Below, one piece after another: positions 16,041 through 24,129 of a DNA stretch of 64,000 nucleotides (positions within the stretch are counted from its first letter, which is position 1; every line of letters begins with the position of its first letter). This stretch comes from Couchioplanes caeruleus (lineage in GTDB: Bacteria; Actinomycetota; Actinomycetes; Mycobacteriales; Micromonosporaceae), in contig NZ_RJKL01000001.1 in assembly GCF_003751945.1 (NCBI RefSeq), positions 930,001-994,000 on the forward strand, written 5' to 3'. The position numbers were made by a program, and so were the translations under genes. The notes beneath the pieces are model-generated. The model did no database searches, was not told where the DNA came from, and saw nothing but the letters and a program-made list of their open reading frames with translations.

Positions 16041-16597
16041 TCGATCCAGCCGTCATTGCACGTGGTCACGACGGCGAGGGACTCTCCGCTGCCGCGGGCC
16101 GCCAGGCAGTTGCCGGAGGAGAGGTTCTGGATCCGGTCGGCGTTCCACCGCGGCACGTACGTCAGCCGCCAAATCTGATCCGGCCAAGCCCATCCGCTGC
16201 CGCATGTGGTGGTCACCGCAGCAGTCTCAGCCGCCCCTCGGGCGGTGAGACACAGGCCGAGTGCCACGTTACGGACTCGAACGTATCCAGGGTTGTTGAG
16301 CCGATCCGGGTAGATGTACTCCCAGTACTGGTCCGCCCAGTACGTGGGTGGGTTCGCACACGTGCTCTGCACCACCGGGCGTTCGCCGCTGCCGGCGCGC
16401 GATACCAGGCAAAGGTTCGAATTGGCGTTGCGCAGCTGAATACCCGCGAACGCCGATGCCTGCGCGCGCTCGACCGTACGCGGGATCGGGCCGGGCGCTG
16501 GAGTGGCCGCCGCGGGGCCGGTCAGCATGGTGGACAGGGCTACGGCAACTCCCGAGGCAAGCACCACTGTAGTAATGAGCGACAAAATCCGTTTCAT
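16025..16597 (-). CDS. Secreted ricin-type beta-trefoil lectin
   Basis: 190 residues: signal peptide (MKRILSLITTVVLASGVAVALST, cleaved near AAATPAP) and one carbohydrate-binding beta-trefoil with three repeats, each carrying the NSNLCLVSRAGS / ALGLCLTARGAAE / SSGNCLAARGSGE block and a Q-x-W-type end (DQYWEY, DQIWRL, DQHWR). No catalytic domain is attached, so it is a free lectin or the binding subunit of a complex. GGGAGGG precedes the ATG. It is divergent from the XRE-STAND gene with 217 bp between starts, so shared control is likely. Confidence 0.87.
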   Translation of the reverse strand: MKRILSLITTVVLASGVAVALSTMLTGPAAATPAPGPIPRTVERAQASAFAGIQLRNANSNLCLVSRAGSGERPVVQSTCANPPTYWADQYWEYIYPDRLNNPGYVRVRNVALGLCLTARGAAETAAVTTTCGSGWAWPDQIWRLTYVPRWNADRIQNLSSGNCLAARGSGESLAVVTTCNDGWIDQHWR

Positions 16598-16725
16598 GAT
16601 CCCTCCCTTTGGCGGCTGCCTTCGATCCCCGTCACATTGACCGATATTGGAATTCGCGCTACGTACTTCCGTACGTCTAGCATCCCGGTTCCCTCCTGCT
16701 GCTAGAGCGGCTGTCTCTCAGGTCT

Positions 16726-17108
16726 CTGTCTAGCGGCTGACAAGTTGTCTTGCTTCCGACTGCCCTGTTTGGACAATGGGTCGGACAACTGCTGGACAAC
16801 TCACGGGGGTGGATATGCCGCGGCCTGAGCGTGCGTTAGGTGACACCGGTGACCCGCTCGTCGAGTTCGCGGCCGGTCTGCGAAAGCTGCGGGAGAAGGC
16901 GGGGAGTCCGTCGTACCGGTCGCTGGCTGTCCTGGCGAACTTCTCCGCGGCGACGCTCGCGGCGGCCGCGGCCGGGCGTAAGTTGCCGACGCTGCAGGTG
17001 ACCCGGGCGTATGTCCGGGCGTGCGGTGGTGACGTCGCGGAGTGGGAGGGTCGCTGGCGCGTACTCGCGGGGGCGGACCGTCCCGAGCCGGGTGAGCCCG
17101 TCGACGGC
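16726..17108. repeat. 383-bp direct repeat, copy 2 (in the intact XRE-STAND gene)
   Basis: Partner of 15511-15893. The start codons of the divergent genes (15383 and 16597) lie 128 and 129 bp from the left ends of the two copies, although the sequence between is unrelated. The unit may have been copied next to different secreted-protein genes. Confidence 0.92.
16739..16801 (+). promoter_or_regulatory. GACAA-box cluster upstream of XRE-STAND gene
   Basis: GACAAGTTGTC at 16739-16749 and GGACAACT at 16783-16790 and 16794-16801, ending 4 bp before the GGGGGTGG ribosome site. The boxes would overlap the transcription start or leader, which suits repression of this gene and perhaps of the divergent lectin gene. 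Confidence 0.5.
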
Positions 17109-18923
17109 TCCCCGCCGTACGTCGGGCTGGCGCCCTTTCAGCAGGGTGACGCCGAGCTCTTCTTCGGGCGGGGGCAGCTCGTCGCTGACCTCGTGCGGCG
17201 GGTGTCGCAGCACCGGTTGGTCGTGGTGTTCGGGCCGTCGGGCGTCGGCAAGTCCTCGCTGGTGCGGGCCGGGCTGATGGCGTCCATGTCCCAACCGGCG
17301 GTCCTGATGGTCGCGGGCGAGCACCCGCTGACCGATCTCGCGCTGCATCTGGCCGTCCTGGCCCGGGTCCCGGCCGGTGCGCTGCTCGACGACCTGACCA
17401 AGGATCCGTCACACGCCGAGCTGGTGGTGCGGCAGGCATTGCTCACGGAGACCGCCGAGTTGCTGCTGGTGGTCGACCAGTTCGAGAACGTGTTCTCGGC
17501 CTCCGTACCGGACGGTGAGCGGACGGCCTTCTTCGCCGCCCTGGTGGCTCTGTGCCGGGCGGACAGCAGGACACGCGTGGTCCTGGCGGTACGCGCCGAT
17601 CACTACCCGCGGTTCGCGGAGTACCCGGACCTGCTCGCCGCGATGCAGGACGGACAGCTGCTGGTAGGCGGGATGAGCCCGGCCGAGTTGCGCGAGGCCG
17701 TCGTGAAACCGGCCGACCGCGTCGGGGCGCGGATCGAGGGCGCCCTGGTCTCCACGATCGTGGCCGAGGTGGCGGGCCGGCCCGGAGCGCTTCCGCTGGC
17801 CTCGCACGCGTTGCTCGAGGCGTGGCGGCGGCGTCGCGGCACCACGATCACGCTGGACGGTTACCAGGCGGCGGGCGGGGTGGACGGCGCGGTCGCGGCG
17901 ACCGCCGAGGGCGTCTACCGCGGCCTCGACGACCAGGAGCGCACGGCGGTTCGCCGGCTGCTGCTGCGGATGATCGACCTCGACGACCTGGATGGGGTGC
18001 GGGGCCGGCGGGTGCCGCGCTCGCAGATCGACGCGGCGGATCTGGTCGACCGGCTGGTGGATGCGCGGCTACTCACCACCGACCACGGCAGCGTCGAACT
18101 GGCGCACGAGTCGCTGATCCGGGCATGGCCGCGGCTGCGACGGTGGGTGGAGCAGGACCGCGCGACGCTGCGCGCGCATCGGCACCTCGCGGACTCCGCG
18201 GCCGTTTGGCAGGAACTCGGGTACGACCAGGGCACTCTCTACCGAGGCAACCGGCTGGCGCAGACCCGGCAGTGGACCGCGTCGCCGTCGTGGCGGTCGG
18301 CGCTGAGCCCGCTGGAGCGCCGGTTCGTCGACGAGAGCATCCGCCACGACGCGGCCGAGACGTATCGTCAGGGCCGCCACCGGTTGCGCCGGCGCTGGCT
18401 GTCGTCGGTTCTAGTCGGCTTGCTGACGCTGGTCACCGTCGCCGGCGGCGCATCGATGATCGACCCTTTGCGCTGCGACCGAGACGCCGTGGGGCTACTC
18501 GACGTGCGGACCGGTCTGCTGGTGGCCGCCGAAGACGGCTACCAGGGGCTGGACGCGGGACTGTTGCGGGCCAGGACGCGTCCCGACACCTACGGCACCT
18601 GGGAGCAGTTCCAGATATGCCGCCTCCCGCGACAGCCGGAGAACTTCCTGCTGAGAGGGTTCGCCGCGAACAAGCGCTTCGTGTCGACGCGGCCGCGATT
18701 GCCGGGCGACGCGGCGCTGCGGCTGTCCGCAGCCACCAAGGGTCCGTACGAATGGCTGAAGGCCGTCCCGGCCACCGAGGGCGAGGTCACGCTGTTCTCG
18801 ATCGGCCGCAACCACTACCTGTCAGCCCGCCGCAACGGCCCGCGCAGATACACCGGCCTACTGGAGGCAACCGCCTCGTCAGCCGCGGACGCCACCAGCT
18901 TCCGCCTCACTCCCCTGCCGTGA
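16815..18923 (+). CDS. XRE-HTH nSTAND NTPase with membrane helix and extracytoplasmic domain
   Basis: 702 residues. An N-terminal XRE-like HTH (~10-90) is followed by an nSTAND1-type NTPase opened by YVGLAPFQQGDAELFFGR, with Walker A GPSGVGKSSL (~140-149), Walker B LLLVVDQFENVF (~217-228), and the winged-helix/arm region to ~510 (LAHESLIRAWPRLRRWV). Then come a basic stretch, one membrane helix (~529-548) and a ~150-residue C-terminal domain outside the membrane with repeated aromatic/Gly blocks (NKRFVSTRP, NHYLSARRNGP), fascin- or trefoil-like by eye. The start at 16815 follows GGGGGTGG. STAND proteins act as ATP-driven switches. Here DNA binding inside and a possible ligand domain outside suggest signal-to-transcription control of the secreted-protein genes nearby. 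That role is inferred. Confidence 0.83.
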   Translation: MPRPERALGDTGDPLVEFAAGLRKLREKAGSPSYRSLAVLANFSAATLAAAAAGRKLPTLQVTRAYVRACGGDVAEWEGRWRVLAGADRPEPGEPVDGSPPYVGLAPFQQGDAELFFGRGQLVADLVRRVSQHRLVVVFGPSGVGKSSLVRAGLMASMSQPAVLMVAGEHPLTDLALHLAVLARVPAGALLDDLTKDPSHAELVVRQALLTETAELLLVVDQFENVFSASVPDGERTAFFAALVALCRADSRTRVVLAVRADHYPRFAEYPDLLAAMQDGQLLVGGMSPAELREAVVKPADRVGARIEGALVSTIVAEVAGRPGALPLASHALLEAWRRRRGTTITLDGYQAAGGVDGAVAATAEGVYRGLDDQERTAVRRLLLRMIDLDDLDGVRGRRVPRSQIDAADLVDRLVDARLLTTDHGSVELAHESLIRAWPRLRRWVEQDRATLRAHRHLADSAAVWQELGYDQGTLYRGNRLAQTRQWTASPSWRSALSPLERRFVDESIRHDAAETYRQGRHRLRRRWLSSVLVGLLTLVTVAGGASMIDPLRCDRDAVGLLDVRTGLLVAAEDGYQGLDAGLLRARTRPDTYGTWEQFQICRLPRQPENFLLRGFAANKRFVSTRPRLPGDAALRLSAATKGPYEWLKAVPATEGEVTLFSIGRNHYLSARRNGPRRYTGLLEATASSAADATSFRLTPLP

Positions 18924-19039
18924 ACCTCGGCACCTTCAGGGGTCCGACCGGAGTACGCCGGAAGCCTGCCACGGGACAGCTAAGTGCTGGGCAGCAGTGG
19001 GAGAGGCGTCCGCGACGGCGTTGTTGAAGCTGTGATGAT

Positions 19040-19271
19040 CATCGATCACGATCTTCATTGGTAGAGCCGCTGTTAGCGGACCGGTGAGATCCGGAAAATA
19101 GGAGGTAAGGTCGGTGCCCTTATGAGACTGGATGCGCACGCCATCGGAAGTCCGCCAGATGATCGCGCGGAAGCCGTCCCACTTCATTTCGTAGACCACC
19201 GGCGTGTGGCCCGGCTCAGGAAGCAACCTGACAGAGGCCGCGCTGACGGGATCGACGGGCCAGTGCAGCAT
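19040..19271 (-). pseudogene. N-terminal fragment of an ATP-dependent DNA ligase
   Basis: Reads MLHWPVDPVSAASVRLLPEPGHT, VYEMKWDGFRAIIW, DGVRIQSHKGTDLTSYFPDLTGPLTAALP. KWDG is ligase motif I with the AMP-binding lysine. After about 77 codons the similarity ends (KIVIDDHHS). It is the missing kind of half relative to the fragment at 11.0-11.2 kb, but lies on the opposite strand. Whether both came from one gene is unproven. Confidence 0.72.
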
Positions 19272-19389
19272 GACGGTCCCTTGGCAAAGGGGATCTCACG
19301 CTAGTCGCGACGGAGTGGCCGTGAGCAGCGAATTCATTGACTTCATGCTGGTTGCGCGGTGGTGTCCGCAGTGAGACGGCCTCCAGAGG

Positions 19390-19917
19390 TCAACTCGGTG
19401 ACCGGTTGAGCAGCGTCATGAGGTTGCGGTTGGCTGCTCGGGCTGCGTCGAGTTCATCGGTGCGTTCTTCGAGTTGGTTGGTTAAGTCGCGGACGCGTTG
19501 TTCGAGTTCGAGGCACCGATATTCCAGTTGGGCGGTCTTGTCTGGGGCGCCGATGCCGCTGACTTGGTGGGCTTGGACGCCGAGCGCGTCGGAGAGCCTG
19601 TTCTCCAGCAGCTTGACCTGCTTGACGAGGCGGGCGTTCTGGGCTTGGGCGTTTGCCAGCTCGGTGTGTATCCAAGCTGCGGAGGTGGCGCCGACTGTTG
19701 GGCTGGCCGTGTTCCGTTGGGCTTGCTCAACAGCGGCGCGTAGCTCCGGATGGCGGTAGATGAAGGAGTGGTGGACGCGGGCGGCTCGTGCCACGGAGGA
19801 GACGGTGATGTCGTGTGCGGCCTCGGTGAGGGCGGTGAGGGCTTGCTGTACCCGGTCGTGGCGCCGGGCGGCGTCGCCGGCGCGGGCTGCGGCGAGCGCG
19901 GTACGGGCCGCCTTCAT
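19390..19917 (-). CDS. DUF6262-type coiled-coil partner of a tyrosine recombinase
   Basis: 175 residues. The N-terminal part resembles a TetR-like/TnpC helix bundle (RRHDRVQQALTALTEA...VSSVARAARVHHSFIYRHPEL), followed by a long coiled coil (LANAQAQNARLVKQVKLLENRL ... LEQRVRDLTNQLEERTDELDAA). This is the architecture of DUF6262/TnpC proteins that accompany the TnpA/TnpB recombinases of Tn554-like elements. Its ATG overlaps the recombinase stop by 4 bp (19914-19917), so the two are translationally coupled. The role in transposition is inferred from that family. Confidence 0.75.
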   Translation of the reverse strand: MKAARTALAAARAGDAARRHDRVQQALTALTEAAHDITVSSVARAARVHHSFIYRHPELRAAVEQAQRNTASPTVGATSAAWIHTELANAQAQNARLVKQVKLLENRLSDALGVQAHQVSGIGAPDKTAQLEYRCLELEQRVRDLTNQLEERTDELDAARAANRNLMTLLNRSPS

Positions 19918-21383
19918 GGGCGCCGGCCTGGTCCGGGTAGATCGGCCGTGGGTGCGAGGACGCTGGGCATGCCGAGGGAGACGTGTTGGCGGACTTGCCG
20001 GACGGTGGCGCAGGCGAGCTTGATGTGGGCTTGTTCTTCGTCGGTGAGGTTGGCGAGGTCGGTTTCGACTCGGCGGATGAGGTGGCGGACTTTGGTGATC
20101 TCGGTGTCGCTGGGGGTGGCTTCAGCGCGGGCCCAGTCGTCGAGGTCGGTGGTGGCGAGGACGCGTTCGCGTTCGGCGAGGAGCCGGTCGAGGTAGCTCC
20201 GTAGTTCGGGGAGGTAGGAGGCGTCGGTGCGGAAGTGGCCGCAGCCGAGGCATCGCAGGCGGTAGGGGCATGCGGTGCCGCCGGCTTTCACGGTGGAGGG
20301 TTCGGCGCAGACGCCGAACGGGACGGCGACCTGGCCGACGCCGCGGCGGGCGCGTTCGCTGTCGAGGAGCCGGGTGACTTCTCGGGCCAGATGCTGGCCG
20401 GTGCCGTCGTACTGGTGGGCCGCGAGCTGGTCGACGGCTTTGCGGGTGCGCTTCTCGGTGATCCGGTAGTAGATCTGCGTGGTTTCGGTCGATCGGTGAC
20501 CCATGAGATCGCGCAGGACGTCCATGGGGGTGCCGGCGTCGGCGTGCCGCTGGGCGTAGCTGTGGCGGTAGGCGTAGGGGACGAGGTATTCGCGGGGAAA
20601 GGCGGTGCCGTCGGGCAGCGTCGGTGCGGGAAGGCTGTCGACCCGTAGCCGGTGCGCCTGGGTGAGGGTCGTCGCTCTGATCGCTCGGGCGCCATGCGAG
20701 TTGCGCTGCTTGGCGGGCAGCAGGACCAGCTGCCGGTCAGGGATGTTCGGGAACCGGTCTCGGGTGCGCTGCTGCTGATCGCGGATCAACTGGGCGGTAC
20801 TGGCGGTGATCGGGAGGCGTCGCCCGATCCGGTTGGCTTTGAAGTCGGTGTAGACCAGCACGTCGTTGCCGTCGGCGTCCTGGTCTAGGCATTGCAGGGG
20901 TAGCTGGCAGATCTCGTCGGGCCGGCGCCCGGTGTCCATGAGAAGCTCCACGGCCACGCGGAACTCCCGCGCGATCTGTTTCTCCAGCTCCGGCAGCCCC
21001 GCGATGAGGGCATGGAAGACGGAGGGAGGCAGCGCCCGCCAGGACTGCTTGCCGGGGGGGGTGGCTGGGAGGTCGCCGCGGCGTATCGAGAACTCGCCCG
21101 GTAACCCGGCCATGGGTTTTTCCGGTTTGGTGAGCCCGGCGTCGCGACAGGTCGTCAGGACGGCCTTGACGTGTCGCACGATCTTGACGTGCTGGGTCGC
21201 GGTGAGCGTGCCGGTCTGGTGGAGGTGGCTGAGGCGGGTCAGGAACGCCAGGATGTCGCCGCGCCCCAGCTCGCTGGGCTCGGCGCCCGAGTCACGGCGA
21301 TACAGCCGCAGGCTCTCGGAGAGCAGCGCCATCGAGTTCACGTGGTCACGTAAGACCTTAGAGGACGTCTTATCCTGATTCAT
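19914..21383 (-). CDS. TnpB-like tyrosine recombinase, N-terminus probably shortened
   Basis: 489 residues with the catalytic set of a tyrosine recombinase: GRRPDEICQ (Arg), KANRIGRRLPI (Lys), YAYRHSYAQRH (His/Arg box), MGHRSTETT (His) and QIYYRI (Tyr). A Cys-rich segment follows (CAEPS...CPYRLRCLGCGHF), typical of the large Tn554-type recombinases, which are often above 600 residues. The start here lacks the usual N-terminal extension. No TnpA partner is present, so this is a TnpB-TnpC pair left from a tripartite element. Confidence 0.8.
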   Translation of the reverse strand: MNQDKTSSKVLRDHVNSMALLSESLRLYRRDSGAEPSELGRGDILAFLTRLSHLHQTGTLTATQHVKIVRHVKAVLTTCRDAGLTKPEKPMAGLPGEFSIRRGDLPATPPGKQSWRALPPSVFHALIAGLPELEKQIAREFRVAVELLMDTGRRPDEICQLPLQCLDQDADGNDVLVYTDFKANRIGRRLPITASTAQLIRDQQQRTRDRFPNIPDRQLVLLPAKQRNSHGARAIRATTLTQAHRLRVDSLPAPTLPDGTAFPREYLVPYAYRHSYAQRHADAGTPMDVLRDLMGHRSTETTQIYYRITEKRTRKAVDQLAAHQYDGTGQHLAREVTRLLDSERARRGVGQVAVPFGVCAEPSTVKAGGTACPYRLRCLGCGHFRTDASYLPELRSYLDRLLAERERVLATTDLDDWARAEATPSDTEITKVRHLIRRVETDLANLTDEEQAHIKLACATVRQVRQHVSLGMPSVLAPTADLPGPGRRP

Positions 21384-21694
21384 GTTTGCCTTTTCGGGAC
21401 GATTTGCGGGGCTTCGTGGCTTCTACTCGAGCGACATGGCGCCCGGCGAACGGTCATGGTGGCGTCGTTGGCCGCGCCACGCAGGCAGTGAATTATTCCG
21501 ATGTCCATTGCGGAAATGTGATGATCACTGAGCGCGATTCCAAACTGCCCAAGCGGTGGGCTTCTGAGCATTTCGGCATGTGCACACCGGACCGTTTCTA
21601 GGCGCATACCGCGACTGAGCTGGTCACAGTCGGCGGTGTCCGCGGCGGCGGGCTTCACGCCGTAGGACTTTCCGAGGCGCTTCTACACGGATAC
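21384..21694. other. Intergenic, nothing recognised
   Basis: 311 bp with lower GC than its surroundings and no supported gene; probably eroded 5' sequence of the recombinase element. Confidence 0.4.
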
Positions 21695-22171
21695 CTACTG
21701 TCGAAGGTCGGTCGTCGCGGGACCGGCTGGGACGGCGGGGGTTCGAGGCCATGTCCAGGCGGAGCGCAGGATGAAGGCCAGGAGCAGCACCTCGAGTCCG
21801 ATGGAGAGGCCGTAGAAGGAGGCCCACTCCCAGGATTCCCCTACCGCGTTGATCACCGAGTAGGGGATGTAGAGCGATGCCACGACGAGGTTCGTGGCGC
21901 GGTTCACCCGGGCGGGCAGCGTCATGGAGAGCACCACCATCAGGATCGGGATCGACATGGACACGAGGAAAGTGGTCAACAACGTCGAGCTGATGTCGAA
22001 CTCAAAGACGACGCCAACCAGGATGTCGTCGAGGGCGCCAGGCTTGTAGAGGTGGAAGTAGTCGACGTAGATGTAGAAGAACATGAAGCTGGTCCACGCG
22101 GCGGCGAGCTTGGCCTGCACGGGGATCGGCGGGTTGTCGAGCACGTTCGGGGTGTTCGTTCGGATGGTCAT
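21695..22171 (-). CDS. DUF6326-like membrane protein
   Basis: 158 residues with four predicted membrane helices (LAAAWTSFMFFYIYVDYFHLY, LLTTFLVSMSIPILMVVLSMTL, NLVVASLYIPYSVINAVGE, FYGLSIGLEVLLLAFIL). It matches the pattern of the small actinobacterial DUF6326 family; function unknown. The ATG at 22171 is preceded by CGAAAGAAG; a longer frame upstream has no ribosome site. It lies 92 bp downstream of the oxidoreductase gene on the same strand and may belong to the same TetR-controlled transcript. Confidence 0.72.
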   Translation of the reverse strand: MTIRTNTPNVLDNPPIPVQAKLAAAWTSFMFFYIYVDYFHLYKPGALDDILVGVVFEFDISSTLLTTFLVSMSIPILMVVLSMTLPARVNRATNLVVASLYIPYSVINAVGESWEWASFYGLSIGLEVLLLAFILRSAWTWPRTPAVPAGPATTDLRQ

Positions 22172-22263
22172 CGGTTCTTCTTTCGAGAGGAGCGGTCCGT
22201 CCGCCGAAGTGGCGGCAGGTCTGGGCGTGCATACGCACGGTTGGGTCGTTCTCGTCGGTCCGG

Positions 22264-23295
22264 TCATCCGACGGTGACGACGACCTTCCCTCGGGTATGG
22301 CCGGCCGCGACGTAGCGGAGGGCGTCGGCTGCTTCGTCGAGGGGGTAGGTGCGGTCGATGACGGGCGTGACCTGCCCGGTCGTGACCAGTTCGGCCAGGG
22401 TGAGCAGGTCCTGGCGCTTCCCGACCGACGTGAAGGGCCTCAGCTGCTGACGGGTGAACCCGGACAGCACGCGCGCCTTGACGATCCGACCGAGGGGGCC
22501 GAGCCAGCGGCCGCCGCGTCCACTGTTCGGGATGAGGGTGCCGGTGGGCGTCAGCACTCGGCGGACAGCAGCCAGCGGCTTCGCTTCCACGTTGTCGAGG
22601 ATGACGTCGTAGCGCTTCTCGGTGCGGGTGAAGTCGGTCCTCGTGTAGTCGACGACGTGGTCGGCACCGAGCGACCGGACCAAGTCGACGTTGCGGGTGC
22701 TGCACACACCCGTCACCTCGGCGCCGAAAGCCTTGGCGATCTGCACGGCGAAGGAGCCCACACCGCCCGACGCGCCCGTGACCAGCACCGTCTGGCCCGG
22801 TCGAACCTTCGCGATGTCACGCAATGCCTGCAACGCCGTCATGGCCGACGTGGGCACCGCTGCCGCGTCCACGACCGACAGGTTGGCAGGCGTGGACACG
22901 AGGTTGTCCGCCGGGACGCAGGCGTACTCCGCGAGCGTTCCGGCGGTGCTCCAGCCGAACACCTCGTCGCCGGGGCGGAGAGCGGTGACATCCTTCCCGA
23001 CCGCTGTCACCACGCCGGCGAGGTCCCTGCCAGGGATGCCGTGACGCGGCCGGCGGAGCCCGAACGCCAGGCGCACCACGTACGGCACACCGGTCATGAC
23101 GAAGTAGTCGCCAGGGTGCACCGAGGCCGCGCCCACGTGGACGAGCACATCGCCTCGACCGGGCAGCGGCAGCCCGACGGCGGACGACTCGAGCACTGAG
23201 GGCGGCCCGTAGCGGTGGTGGACGGCGGCCCGCATCGTCGCCGGCCCGGCCTGACTCGACCCGGCTCCGGCACTCGATCGCTGTTCGATTCCCAC
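22264..23295 (-). CDS. NAD(P)H quinone oxidoreductase-like MDR protein
   Basis: A 343-residue zinc-free medium-chain dehydrogenase/reductase: GroES-like domain with GRDLAGVV, nucleotide fold TVLVTGASGGVGSFAVQIAKAFGAEVTGV, and the C-terminal GKVVVTVG. It resembles NAD(P)-dependent quinone/enone reductases; the substrate is unknown. The GTG at 23295 is chosen because AGGAGG lies 6 nt upstream; earlier in-frame codons have none. It is divergent from a TetR regulator with a palindrome array between them, so it is probably de-repressed by an electrophile or drug. Confidence 0.87.
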   Translation of the reverse strand: MGIEQRSSAGAGSSQAGPATMRAAVHHRYGPPSVLESSAVGLPLPGRGDVLVHVGAASVHPGDYFVMTGVPYVVRLAFGLRRPRHGIPGRDLAGVVTAVGKDVTALRPGDEVFGWSTAGTLAEYACVPADNLVSTPANLSVVDAAAVPTSAMTALQALRDIAKVRPGQTVLVTGASGGVGSFAVQIAKAFGAEVTGVCSTRNVDLVRSLGADHVVDYTRTDFTRTEKRYDVILDNVEAKPLAAVRRVLTPTGTLIPNSGRGGRWLGPLGRIVKARVLSGFTRQQLRPFTSVGKRQDLLTLAELVTTGQVTPVIDRTYPLDEAADALRYVAAGHTRGKVVVTVG

Positions 23296-23334
23296 GGAAG
23301 CCTCCTCACGTCCGAGCCGCAACTCTCGCAGACT

Positions 23335-23379
23335 CGTACACCGTACGTCGTACACTGTACGATGACCGTACGCTGTACG
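23335..23379. promoter_or_regulatory. Three-site CGTACRCYGTACG operator array
   Basis: Three 13-bp palindromes: CGTACACCGTACG (23335-23347), CGTACACTGTACG (23349-23361, perfect) and CGTACGCTGTACG (23367-23379). They fill the gap between the divergent oxidoreductase and TetR genes. Centre spacings are 14 and 18 bp. They are the likely binding sites for the adjacent TetR protein, covering both promoters. Confidence 0.72.
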
Positions 23380-23412
23380 ATTGTCAAGCCGTTCGAGGTA
23401 GCGAGGAGAACC

Positions 23413-24087
23413 GTGTCTGCGAGGGAACAACGCCAGGTCGCGTCAGACGCGGTGCTGAGCAAGCGGCGGTTGGTGGCCGAGGCGGTCCGGCTCGCTGACC
23501 GCGAGGGGGTCGACGGGCTGAGCATGCGCCGGCTGGCTGGCGCGCTCGGCGCGGGCGCGATGTCGCTCTACCACTACGTGGCGAGCAAGGAGGAGTTGCT
23601 GGACGCCATGATCGACGTCGTGTTCGAGGAGATCGAGCTCCCGCCCGAAGAGGCCGACTGGCAGTCGGCGATGCGACGGGAGGCGGTATCCGCCCGACAG
23701 GTTCTCGCACGCCACCCGTGGGCGATCGCCCTGATGGAGTCGCGGACATCGCCGGGGCCCGCGAACCTCCGCCACCGCGAAGCGGTCACCGCCTGCCTGC
23801 GGAGGGCTGGCTTCTCGGTCGTGATGGCGACGCACGCCAATTGGTTGCTCAACAGCTATGTCTACGGTTTCGCCCTGCAGGAAGCCAGCCTGCAGTTCGA
23901 CACCGCCGATGAGTTCGCGGACATGACCGAGGACGTCTTCCTGCCCCAGCTTCCTCCTGACGAGTTCCCCTTCCTCAACGAGTCCGCCGCGGCGCTAGTG
24001 GCTGCCGGCTACGACCCGGCGGAGGAGTTCATCTTCGGCCTCGACCTCGTCCTAGCCGCCCTCGAGCCCCTGAGAGCCTCCGCATAG
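23413..24087 (+). CDS. TetR/AcrR family repressor
   Basis: 224 residues: N-terminal TetR HTH (LVAEAVRLADREGVDGLSMRRLAGALGAG, then MSLYHYVASKEELLDAM) and a C-terminal ligand domain of the TetR_C type (VLARHPWAIALMESR...). GAGGAG is 4 nt before GTG 23413. It sits next to three palindromes and a divergent oxidoreductase, the standard layout for local autoregulated control. It is intact. Confidence 0.9.
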   Translation: MSAREQRQVASDAVLSKRRLVAEAVRLADREGVDGLSMRRLAGALGAGAMSLYHYVASKEELLDAMIDVVFEEIELPPEEADWQSAMRREAVSARQVLARHPWAIALMESRTSPGPANLRHREAVTACLRRAGFSVVMATHANWLLNSYVYGFALQEASLQFDTADEFADMTEDVFLPQLPPDEFPFLNESAAALVAAGYDPAEEFIFGLDLVLAALEPLRASA

Positions 24088-24129
24088 CGACGCTCACGGA
24101 CCGTCGCGCGGCCCACTGCACCGCAGTTC

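Noticed and set aside
15511..17108. Direct repeats considered as transposon ends or att sites
   Set aside because: The repeats contain promoter and coding sequence of a gene and have no recombinase between them.
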